A DNA stretch of 64,000 bases from JACDAE01 sp963717195 (GTDB lineage: Bacteria; Chloroflexota; Ktedonobacteria; Ktedonobacterales; Ktedonobacteraceae). The stretch is from positions 1 through 64,000 of the forward strand of contig CAVQVR010000006.1 of NCBI GenBank assembly GCA_963717195.1. The letters are read 5' to 3'. The notes below the pieces were generated by a model. It saw nothing but the letters and a program-made list of their open reading frames with translations. It was not told the DNA's origin and searched no databases. Of this stretch, positions 8,761 to 15,983 are shown piece by piece (position 1 is the first letter of the stretch; each line of letters begins with the position of its first letter). A program made the position numbers and the translations under genes.

Positions 8761-8843
8761 TATGTGCAAGAAAGGGGTATCAACGCCGTTGCTGATAAGT
8801 TGCCTGTGCCACTATCCGTCCTGGTGGATTGGCCCTCTCGCGC

Positions 8844-8876
8844 CAGGGCTTGTGAATTATCCACTCTCCTCGTGCC
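8844..8876. repeat. Dispersed repeat, copy 2
   Basis: Second copy of the 33-bp sequence at 7521-7553, also beginning CAGGGCTTGTGAAT (one C added at the start) and differing at a few positions. It lies on the other side of the DUF1080 gene. Confidence 0.6.
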
Positions 8877-9019
8877 AGGAGGTTTGACGGGGCGCTCTCC
8901 CGCATCACCTATCCAGATTTTATTCATCTTCCCAAGTTGGTTCACCAGACACTGGACTATGCAACAGAAAATGGGTACAATACAAATATATAATTATGTA
9001 CGGAGTATCCATACGACAG

Positions 9020-9065
9020 GGCGACCGACGATGTGAACCCAATGGATTGCGCATCGTCGGTCGCC
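9020..9065. repeat. 14-bp perfect inverted repeat
   Basis: Arms GGCGACCGACGATG (9020-9033) and its reverse complement (9052-9065) enclose an 18-nt loop, in the probable 5' leader of the GAF-PucR gene. It may be an RNA hairpin or a REP-like element. Confidence 0.6.
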
Positions 9066-9210
9066 GTCTATCTTATAAGCTCTTGCAGAGGCGCAAACTC
9101 TTCCTGTACCACCGTTCCAACGGCGGCACCCGTGGTGGCAGGCACCTATTAGTAGTATCTCGTTTTTTTAAGCAAATCAGGAGTTTAGACACAGTAGTTG
9201 AAAACGCACC

Positions 9211-9242
9211 GATTGCGGTGTGCAGACGTTTTCACCGCAATC
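9211..9242 (+). promoter_or_regulatory. Inverted repeat just upstream of the GAF-PucR gene
   Basis: Perfect 10-bp arms GATTGCGGTG (9211-9220) and CACCGCAATC (9233-9242) with a 12-nt spacer, ending about 35 bp before the start codon. It could be an operator for autoregulation or an RNA hairpin; the sequence does not decide. Confidence 0.4.
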
Positions 9243-9276
9243 AATACGTTTTCACATGTGTTGAAAGGCAGGTTGC

Positions 9277-11368
9277 ATGTCTTCCAAGGTCAGTACCAGT
9301 CATCAGCTTCCTCCTGGTGAAACCGATACGGCGCAACACGCCGTTGATCAGTTACGCCAGGAGAACTCTACACTGCACAATGAGATCGAGTTGCGCAGCC
9401 AGGAAAATGCGCTTCTCAATGAGGTGATCTCAACCGTTGGCTCAACGTTGAGGCTTGATGAAGTGCTACGTCACCTGGTGGACACTGTTGTCCGCGCTAC
9501 TTCCTGCGACGTTGCTTTTATTTATCTTTATGATAAAGATAAAGAGCGCCTTGTGCTCGCCAGTGCCAATGAACAATATCGTCGCCTTGTAGGAAAGCTC
9601 TCTATGGCCCTCGGCGAAGGTATCGCTGGCTGGGTCGCCCTGCATCGCAAACCCGTTTTCTTAAAAGAAGAGGCGCTGGAAGATCCTCGCTTTTGCTACT
9701 TCCCTGAACTGGAAGAGGAAAAGTTTCAGTCGATTATGACGGTGCCTATCATCACAAAAGATCGCCGCTTAGTAGGCGTGATTACCCTCCAGGCTGTGGC
9801 TCCACATGAATTTACGGATCAGCACCGTACATTCATCAGCAACACCTGTGCCCTGGTCGGAGGTGCAATTGAAAACGCGCAACTCTATGAGAATACACAG
9901 CGCAAACTCAGTATCCTGACCTCGCTCTCCGTCCTGAGCCAGACCATCAGTTCCGGTCTCTATCTCGACGATATGCTGCGCTCCCTGGCAACGTTGACAG
10001 TCCAGATCATGGAGGTCGATCTGTGCGTCATTATGTTGATGGAACAGACACGCGAACGAGACATCGAATCGACACGGCCATTCAGACGCATGACGGTCCA
10101 TGCCACATCCCCTAACCTGAATGAGCGTGCCAGCTTCCGTCCCATCGAGGTCGACCGCAACGCTCTGGAACGCTTACGTGAGATGAACGAGGCATCCTTG
10201 CATACCGTATCCTCCTCCACTACTAGCAATGACACGCTCGAACGCTTTAATCCTATCAAAGATTCGCAGTATAAAGCGTTGCTCTCGGCTCCCCTGATCG
10301 CTGGCACCGAACAGCTCGGACTGATCAACTGCTATTGTAACAAGACGCGCCGCTTCACCACCGAGGACCAGACACTGCTGACCACGATCGCAAATCAGGC
10401 CGCCATCGCCATCAAAAATAGCTATCTTGTCAATCAACTGGCACAAAAGAATCTCGTCAAGGGCTTCTTTGATGATCTGATGAACGGAACCACTGATTTC
10501 AGAAGATTCTTTGCGCCAACGCGCTCACTTCCTCGGCTGCGATCTAACACGGCCCAATAGCGTCGTGATGATCGAAATTACACAATTGGAAGAACGTAAA
10601 GGCGAAACATCCTCCAATGGCAAAACGCCACGTGATGGGCGCTCACCAGCAGTACCAGCTATATCGAGTACGCTTGATGAGAATGGTTACGCACAGGCAA
10701 CAATTTTACAAACGGCCTATAAGCGTATCAGTGGCATTATTCGTCGGCGCATTCAGGATAACTACTCTGGCGCTGTCTTCTATGAGCACGAAAATCTGCT
10801 TACCGGCATCATCTCACTGCTCAAAGATCTCACCGGCACCCGCCTGAAAACATGGCTACAAGACCTGTCCCAGCAGATGCGTCAGGAATATAACGTCTGC
10901 CTCTCTATCGGGATCGGCAATGCCTGCCAGAATATCGCGGATTATCGGCGCGGCTTTGCTGAGGCCGAGGAAGCACTACAAATGGGACAAAATATTCAGC
11001 AGGATAAGGGCAATGATACACGGTTACAACCCACCGTTACGCACTTCAACGATTTAGGTGTCTACCGTTACCTGTACAAGATCGCGCGTATGGATGATCT
11101 ACGCGATGTCTACCAGGACCAGATCTCGCGCATCGATAGCTACGACAAGCGTAAAAATACCGATCTACTGGCAACGCTTGAGACGTACCTGGAATGTGCT
11201 GGTAACCTCACGAAAACTTCAGAACGCCTCTTCGTCCATCGTAATACGCTTATTCAACGCCTGGATCGCTTGCAATCGCTCTGCGATATCGATCTGCAAG
11301 AGCGCGGCAACTGGCTCACTTTACAGGTTGCAATCAAGGTATTCAAATTGCGGACCGGGAATTCGTAG
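9277..11368 (+). pseudogene. GAF-GAF-PucR/CdaR-type transcriptional regulator, frameshifted
   Basis: Two overlapping frames (9277-10560 and 10511-11368) together make one regulator. The first part has an N-terminal coiled coil and two GAF domains (about residues 65-200 and 215-385). The second has a CdaR-like middle region (LSIGIGNACQNIADYRRGF, then AEAEEALQMG) and the PucR HTH at the C-terminus (TYLECAGNLTKTSERLFVHR, NTLIQRLDRL). The break is in GATTTC (10495-10500): with one T fewer the frame runs on as D-S-E-D-S-L-R-Q-R-A-H-F-L-G. A single-base insertion in the T run 10497-10499 is therefore the simplest reading, whether real decay or a base-calling error. The intact protein would have about 696 residues and act as a ligand-responsive cytoplasmic regulator. 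The stop codon lies in the inverted repeat at 11364. Confidence 0.8.
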
Positions 11369-11423
11369 GGGCGTGTGCTTGCCTCCGCCTGGAACCGAGC
11401 GGAGGCAAGCACACGCCCCTACG
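11364..11423. repeat. 25-bp perfect inverted repeat overlapping a stop codon
   Basis: Arms 11364-11388 and 11399-11423 are perfectly complementary, with a 10-nt loop, and begin and end with CGTAGGGGC / GCCCCTACG. The TAG at 11366-11368 is the stop codon of the PucR-type regulator. It is likely a member of the GTAGGGGC repeat family and possibly a bidirectional transcription barrier; there is no T tract. Confidence 0.8.
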
Positions 11424-11710
11424 CGATTTACCTTGCCGTTTTCATCGTTCACCTACCCATCCTCACCTGGCATGCGCACAAAACCACCAACGGGCAAAAA
11501 ATTGAGCGCGTAGATGGTATGGTGGGAGTGCCCATCTACACCATTCAGCATTTCTTGCGGTGATGTTGAGTAATCACTCTGCGCCGTCTCTTTTCTACTC
11601 AGCCAGACAGCCTCCCAGTCACCACGGGCTTTGAATGTTTCCAATAAGTGATCAGTTTGAGAAAATCAACCCCCTCAAAAGTCGCATGAGCTTGCTTTCG
11701 TGATGGGCAA
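11424..11710. other. Intergenic region before the ArsR operon
   Basis: No gene or RNA feature is supported. Short ORFs on both strands lack ribosome sites and any recognisable family pattern. Confidence 0.45.
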
Positions 11711-11764
11711 AATATTCCTTTTCAGGAATATTCCTTGACAAGCATATTCCTTTTCAGGTATACT
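11711..11764 (+). promoter_or_regulatory. Promoter and repeated operator of the ArsR operon
   Basis: TTGACA (11735-11740), an 18-bp spacer and TATACT (11759-11764) form a strong promoter. An inverted repeat AATATTCC-N6-GGAATATT (11711-11732) abuts the -35. The 15-bp sequence ATATTCCTTTTCAGG occurs twice (11712-11726, 11744-11758), 32 bp apart, the second filling the spacer. This is a good candidate for autorepression by the ArsR protein. The expected transcription start coincides with ATG 11771. Confidence 0.7.
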
Positions 11765-11770
11765 ATGACT

Positions 11771-12121
11771 ATGAAAACAACATGGATTGCTCTGGCTGAG
11801 CCAAACCGCTTCCACATTGTCGAACTTTTGCGCGAGAGCCCCCTGACCGTGGGAGAGATCACTGAGCGCCTGGGATTACAGCAGCCGCAGGTATCGAAAC
11901 ACCTCAAGGTTCTGGGCGAGGCTGGCATTGTGGAGGTCCAGCCGCAGGCCAATCGGAGGATTTATAAGCTCAGGCGCGAGCCGTTCCAGGAGTTGGAGTC
12001 CTGGCTGCAATCCTTTCGTCGCACCTGGGAAGAACGCTTCGATCGTTTGGACGACTATCTCCTGGAATTGCAGGCCAATGAGCAACACAGCAGTAACCAG
12101 ATGGAGGATAATGATGTTTGA
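11771..12121 (+). CDS. ArsR-family transcriptional regulator, probably leaderless
   Basis: A small winged-helix protein of 116 residues with the ArsR signature: ALAEPNRFHIVELLRESPLT, then VGEITERLGLQQPQVSKHLK (recognition helix) and the wing VQPQANRRIYKL. No metal-binding cysteine motif is present, so it belongs with the ArsR proteins that accompany AHSA1/SRPBCC genes rather than with metal sensors. In-frame starts exist at 11735, 11765 and 11771. The -10 box ends at 11764, so translation most likely starts at or next to the mRNA 5' end (11771, possibly 11765). The stop overlaps the next gene by 8 nt, indicating translational coupling in a four-gene operon. Confidence 0.85.
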   Translation: MKTTWIALAEPNRFHIVELLRESPLTVGEITERLGLQQPQVSKHLKVLGEAGIVEVQPQANRRIYKLRREPFQELESWLQSFRRTWEERFDRLDDYLLELQANEQHSSNQMEDNDV

Positions 12122-12614
12122 TTACCAGTCTCTAAGCACTCACGTTGGGGAGCAGGAAATTGTCGTGGAACGGCAATTCAACGCGCCCCGCACGCTGATG
12201 TTTCAGGTTTTTACCCAGCCAGAGCATCTCAAGCGCTGGTGGGCACCACAACCGTATACCATTCCCGTCTGCACCATCGACCTGCGGCCCGGGGGCATCT
12301 GGCATTACAATATGCACTCACCAGAGGGTCAGGACCACTGGGCGCGTAGTGTGTACAACGAGATCGTGCCACCGGAGAAGCTGGTCTATACCTCGACCTT
12401 CGCCGATGAGCATGCCAATCCCATCGCGGGTATTCCGGAGCAACTGACCACAGTGACCTTCATCGAAGGGGCAAGCAAAACACGCGTTACGGCTCGTATC
12501 CAGTTCGTCAGCGCGGCGGACCTGAAAGTCGCTGTCGATATGGGCATGGTGCAAGGGATGAGCATGACCTGGGAGTATCTGGCCGGGTATGTACAAGAGT
12601 TACAAGCAAAGTAA
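12114..12614 (+). CDS. SRPBCC/AHSA1-family protein
   Basis: A 166-residue START-like fold protein. The family shows in IVVERQFNAPRTLMFQVFTQ, PEHLKRWWAP, the DLRPGGIWHYNM strand and the C-terminal helix with MVQGMSMTWEYLAGYVQEL. AHSA1-like proteins bind hydrophobic ligands and are commonly encoded after an ArsR regulator; the ligand is unknown. GGAGG at 12103-12107 favours ATG 12114 over the adjacent ATG 12111. The start lies within the ArsR reading frame, so expression is probably coupled. The next gene begins 11 nt downstream. Confidence 0.85.
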   Translation: MFDYQSLSTHVGEQEIVVERQFNAPRTLMFQVFTQPEHLKRWWAPQPYTIPVCTIDLRPGGIWHYNMHSPEGQDHWARSVYNEIVPPEKLVYTSTFADEHANPIAGIPEQLTTVTFIEGASKTRVTARIQFVSAADLKVAVDMGMVQGMSMTWEYLAGYVQELQAK

Positions 12615-12625
12615 AGGAGAATACC

Positions 12626-13459
12626 ATGTCCGCAAGCATCACACAGAACACTGTTACTTCCAAAGATGGCACGGTTATCGCCTACTCGCAGGTTGGTCAG
12701 GGGCCGGAGGTCATCCTGGTGGATGGCGCACTCTGTTACCGAGAATTTGGGCCGAGCAAAGCGCTAGCGGCGAAGATTTCACCCCACTTTAGCGTGATCA
12801 CCTACGATCGCCGTGGTCGGGGCGAAAGTGGCGACACCTTGCCGTACGCGGTTGAGCGGGAAGTTGAAGATCTAGAAGCTCTCATCGAAGCAGTCGGCGG
12901 AACAGTTTTTCTATGCGGTTTTTCCTCCGGTGCTGCCCTTGCCCTTGAGGCGGCGAACCGTCTGCCTGCTATTACAAAACTGGCGTTATATGAAGCGCCG
13001 TTTGTCGTTGATGATACAGGCAAACAGATAACGCATGCGTTCCTCGCACGCCTCAAAGAGCTAGTAGCAGAGGATCAACGCACGGAGGCTGTCAAGCTGT
13101 TCATGAAGCAGGTCGGCACGCCCGGCTTCATGGTCGCTATCATGCCTCTCATGCCGATGTGGTCAAAACTCAAGGCAGTTGCGCACACACTTCCGTATGA
13201 TACCAGCATGCTGGTCGATTACGGGGCAGGCAAACCATTACCAACCACGCTGGGGTCCTCCATCAAAGCCCCTACACTGGTGATGGATGGTGGTAAAAGT
13301 CCAACATGGATGCGTCATTCGATGCAAGCGCTCGCGCAGACGCTGCCTAATGCGAACTACCGCACCCTGGCAGGCCAGACGCACATGGTCAAGCCAGAAA
13401 GTGTCGTCCCCGTGCTAGAGGAGTTCTTCGTTGGCGAGAAGATCCTTTCATCATTGTAA
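12626..13459 (+). CDS. Alpha/beta hydrolase
   Basis: A 277-residue alpha/beta-hydrolase-fold enzyme. The oxyanion strand segment is VILVDGALCYREFG, the YDRRGRGES motif follows, and the nucleophile elbow is CGFSSGAAL with Ser at the G-x-S-x-G centre (about residue 95). The catalytic His is probably in GQTHMV near residue 253, with an acid in the LVMDGGKSP loop. A Sec signal is absent, so it is cytoplasmic. AAAGGAG precedes the start. It is part of the ArsR operon, so it may act on the same unknown small molecule. The substrate cannot be predicted. Confidence 0.85.
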   Translation: MSASITQNTVTSKDGTVIAYSQVGQGPEVILVDGALCYREFGPSKALAAKISPHFSVITYDRRGRGESGDTLPYAVEREVEDLEALIEAVGGTVFLCGFSSGAALALEAANRLPAITKLALYEAPFVVDDTGKQITHAFLARLKELVAEDQRTEAVKLFMKQVGTPGFMVAIMPLMPMWSKLKAVAHTLPYDTSMLVDYGAGKPLPTTLGSSIKAPTLVMDGGKSPTWMRHSMQALAQTLPNANYRTLAGQTHMVKPESVVPVLEEFFVGEKILSSL

Positions 13460-13542
13460 GCAGCATTTGCCTGCTCTATCCATTGATCTGCCGTAGGTGA
13501 CCGATCTTGAGTACGCCCGGACTAGTACACAGGAGAAATGCT

Positions 13543-14103
13543 ATGGGAATAGTTGCTTTAGACAAAACCATGTCATTGGATGGATTTATCGCTGGACCCA
13601 ACGATGACGTGACGCGACTCTTTGCATGGTATGGCGATGCCATCGCTGATGCCATTGGGGATCTTGGTGATCCACTCAATACGACCGGGGCGGTGGTGAT
13701 GGGCAAACGAAGTTTCACCATCATAGATAACCCAAATGGGTGGGTGGCTCCAGATGGCACAGCTTTCCCCTGGCCGGTCTTTGTCCTGACGCATTCGCCC
13801 CAGGCAACAGTGACGAAGGGAGCAACGACGTTTACCTTCGTCACTGATGGGATTGAAAGCGCTCTGAGGCAAGCGAAAGTAATCGCGGGCGATAAGAATA
13901 TCGGTTTGCATGGCTCACATGCCGCTCAACAGTGCCTCAAAGCGGGACTGCTTGATGAAATACATATTCATCTGGTGCCGATCCTGCTGGGTGCGGGGAT
14001 CCAATTGTTCGATAACTTAGGCGTGAAACCCATTGAACTGGAAAGAACGAGGGTGGTGGAGGCAAGAGGAGTCACCCACCTCTCGTTCCGTGTCGTCAAG
14101 TAA
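13543..14103 (+). CDS. Dihydrofolate reductase-like / RibD C-terminal family reductase
   Basis: A 186-residue protein with the RibD C-terminal domain fold: IVALDKTMSLDGFIAGPNDD at the start, VVMGKRSFTI with the cofactor-binding region, GDKNIGLHGSHAAQQCLKAG, and LLDEIHIHLVPILLGAGIQL near the end. This family uses NADPH to reduce small heterocycles, and many members have no known substrate. The frame is open to 13507, but AGGAGA lies just before ATG 13543, which starts the conserved domain. It lies 83 bp after the alpha/beta hydrolase and is likely the last gene of the ArsR operon. Confidence 0.85.
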   Translation: MGIVALDKTMSLDGFIAGPNDDVTRLFAWYGDAIADAIGDLGDPLNTTGAVVMGKRSFTIIDNPNGWVAPDGTAFPWPVFVLTHSPQATVTKGATTFTFVTDGIESALRQAKVIAGDKNIGLHGSHAAQQCLKAGLLDEIHIHLVPILLGAGIQLFDNLGVKPIELERTRVVEARGVTHLSFRVVK

Positions 14104-14173
14104 CAGACGGCTCGCAGATCGACGGGCGTGAAAGGTGCATCATTTTTCCTCTCCCACATCCCTCCCGTACGCG

Positions 14174-14216
14174 GGAAGATCCGTGTGATGCAACGAGCGT
14201 GCCAAACGGATCTTCC
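14174..14216. repeat. 11-bp perfect inverted repeat
   Basis: Arms GGAAGATCCGT (14174-14184) and ACGGATCTTCC (14206-14216) with a 21-nt loop lie between the convergent RibD-like and CDF genes. It could act as a terminator-like barrier. No T tract follows. Confidence 0.5.
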
Positions 14217-14389
14217 TACGAGCGGGCGCGGGTGCGGTCGGCGCGATGGGGACGGATACGGTGGATAGCGACCTGGATGCCGGAACGGGCAAAATCAACA
14301 GTGTGGTGATGTCGAAACCATTTCATTTATTAATCTTATTATAGATGCTCTTCTTTTGCAGTTCTCAGGAACTGGTGTACCATTTTTTG

Positions 14390-15370
14390 CTAGTTATGTA
14401 CATGATCATGCTCACAAGCGTGCTCTTTCTCTTTAGGAGCCTCCATGCGACAATAGAGACCCTCACAACAGGCAGTCTTATGCGCAGTACTACACTCAAA
14501 TTGAATGGTCGTATGCCCAATCTGATACCTGTCATTGAGCATCGTAGTGAGCGAGCGCAGAATTGGTGAACTGGCGGTAGGAGGTAGATTATCGATCATC
14601 ACATGGCAGGATAACGCATTCATTTCACTACTAATGCTCCAGACGTGCAGATCATGTACGTCCTGGACACCATTGACATGCTTCATATCCTTCACCAGAT
14701 CGGTCATGCAAATTGAGCGCGGAGTGGCCTCAAGGAGAATATCTAGCGTTTCACGCATTAATCGCCACGCACTAAAAGCCACCAGTACGGCAATCGCCAT
14801 GGAGAGGAGCGGATCTACAATCGTCCAGCCCGTGAGCAAAATGATGATGCCTGCAACGATAACGCCAATCGAGGCTCCTATATCGCTAATGACATGCAGC
14901 ATTGCCCCACGTACATTGAGGTTATGCTCGCCTTTTTGCAGACCAAAAGCAATGAAAAGGTTAATGCCAACCGCAATAACCGCTGAGCCAAACATAATGA
15001 GTGGCTGCACCACTTCCGGATGCTGTAAGCGCTGGACGGCCTCATAACAAATGAAGATCGCGATACCGATCAGCAAGACGGCATTGAGAAACGCGGCCAG
15101 GATACCAACACGGTGATACCCAAAGGTTCTTCGTTCGTCTGAAGGGCGTTCTGCCTGCGCAGCTGCAAACCAGGCTAATCCTAGCGCAAACAGGTCGGTG
15201 ACAATGTGGCCTGCATCGGAGAGCAATGCCAGCGAATTCGCCAGGATGCCACCTGTCAGGCCCGCAGCTAGAATAATCAGCGTCAGGAAGAAGGCCAGGC
15301 GTAGCGTCTTTTTCGCCATCCCATGAGCGTGATTGTGCCCATGATGCTCATGTTGTGCAATGGGACTCAT
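14390..15370 (-). CDS. Cation diffusion facilitator metal exporter (CzcD/ZnT-like)
   Basis: A 326-residue inner-membrane metal/proton antiporter. The His-rich N-terminus (QHEHHGHNHAHG) and C-terminus (HACEHDHVHN) are typical of zinc/cobalt/cadmium exporters. Six membrane helices follow, with the metal site HIVTD in helix II (LLSDAGHIVTD) and HVISD in helix V. The cytoplasmic C-terminal domain contains HVNGVQDVHDLHVWSIS. The start ATG overlaps the stop of the upstream SmtB-like regulator by four bases (ATGA), so the two are co-translated and the exporter is presumably induced by the metal the regulator senses. Confidence 0.92.
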   Translation of the reverse strand: MSPIAQHEHHGHNHAHGMAKKTLRLAFFLTLIILAAGLTGGILANSLALLSDAGHIVTDLFALGLAWFAAAQAERPSDERRTFGYHRVGILAAFLNAVLLIGIAIFICYEAVQRLQHPEVVQPLIMFGSAVIAVGINLFIAFGLQKGEHNLNVRGAMLHVISDIGASIGVIVAGIIILLTGWTIVDPLLSMAIAVLVAFSAWRLMRETLDILLEATPRSICMTDLVKDMKHVNGVQDVHDLHVWSISSEMNALSCHVMIDNLPPTASSPILRSLTTMLNDRYQIGHTTIQFECSTAHKTACCEGLYCRMEAPKEKEHACEHDHVHN

Positions 15371-15849
15371 GCCAATACCTCCGTTTCTTGTCCAAGAGTT
15401 GCGGGTGCTCCTGGCATTATTGAGGCTACAGACACTCCTGAGGCATTGAATATTTCGCGCGTATGAGCCATACCCATACTCAATAACTGACGAATATGCT
15501 CATCTACAAGCCGATAATAGACAACGCGCCCATCCTTGCGCATGGTGACAACGTGCTGATTGCGTAAGACGCGTAACTGGTGAGAGATAGTGGTATCGTC
15601 ACGGCCAAGGCTGCAGGCAAGATCACAGACGCACAATTCACCCGAGGGGGCGGACAAAAGCGCGTGCACAACTTGCAAACGTGTGGGATCACTCAAAACC
15701 GCGAAGAGCGCAGCAATATGCGCCGCCTCTTTGCCAGAAAGTACATTGCGTCGTACTTCCTGCACATGTTCGGCATGAATGAGACGCTCCTGGCACACAT
15801 CTTCTGTAGCAACTTCGGCACTTTGAGCAACAATACTCTTCACAAACAT
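15367..15849 (-). CDS. ArsR/SmtB-family metal-responsive repressor
   Basis: A 160-residue winged-helix repressor with the metal-sensor helix motif ELCVCDLACSLG, whose Cys pair resembles the alpha3 site of ArsR/CadC-type sensors. It also has the DNA-reading segment DDTTISHQLRVLRNQHVV, the wing TMRKDGRVVYYRLVD, and two further cysteine/His positions near the N-terminus (CQERLIHAEH). The frame is open to 15933, but ATG 15849 follows AAGGAAG and lies inside the expected transcript. It overlaps the CDF exporter by 4 nt. Expected role: release DNA on binding a thiophilic metal and derepress the exporter. Confidence 0.88.
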   Translation of the reverse strand: MFVKSIVAQSAEVATEDVCQERLIHAEHVQEVRRNVLSGKEAAHIAALFAVLSDPTRLQVVHALLSAPSGELCVCDLACSLGRDDTTISHQLRVLRNQHVVTMRKDGRVVYYRLVDEHIRQLLSMGMAHTREIFNASGVSVASIMPGAPATLGQETEVLA

Positions 15850-15898
15850 TCTTCCTTTGCTGAATACCTGCACAATCATGCAACTATTATCTACGCTC

Positions 15899-15927
15899 AT
15901 TATAGCACAAACGGAGAAAGTTTTCCA
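15899..15927 (-). promoter_or_regulatory. Promoter of the metal-efflux operon
   Basis: On the minus strand, TGGAAA (15922-15927), a 17-bp spacer and a consensus TATAAT (15899-15904). A TGCA-N6-TGCA palindrome (15869-15882) lies just downstream of the expected start and could be the repressor operator. Confidence 0.55.
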
Positions 15928-15983
15928 GATCATGATATCACAATATTATTATATGCACACACCTTGCAGAGGACTTTCGTAAC

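Larger units (their letters stand above)
8664..9276. other. Long intergenic region rich in inverted repeats
   Basis: No coding region is supported. It holds three perfect inverted repeats (8726-8760, 9020-9065, 9211-9242), a second copy of the dispersed repeat (8844-8876) and a possible promoter (TGGACT near 8953, TACAAT near 8976) for the regulator at 9277. Confidence 0.5.
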
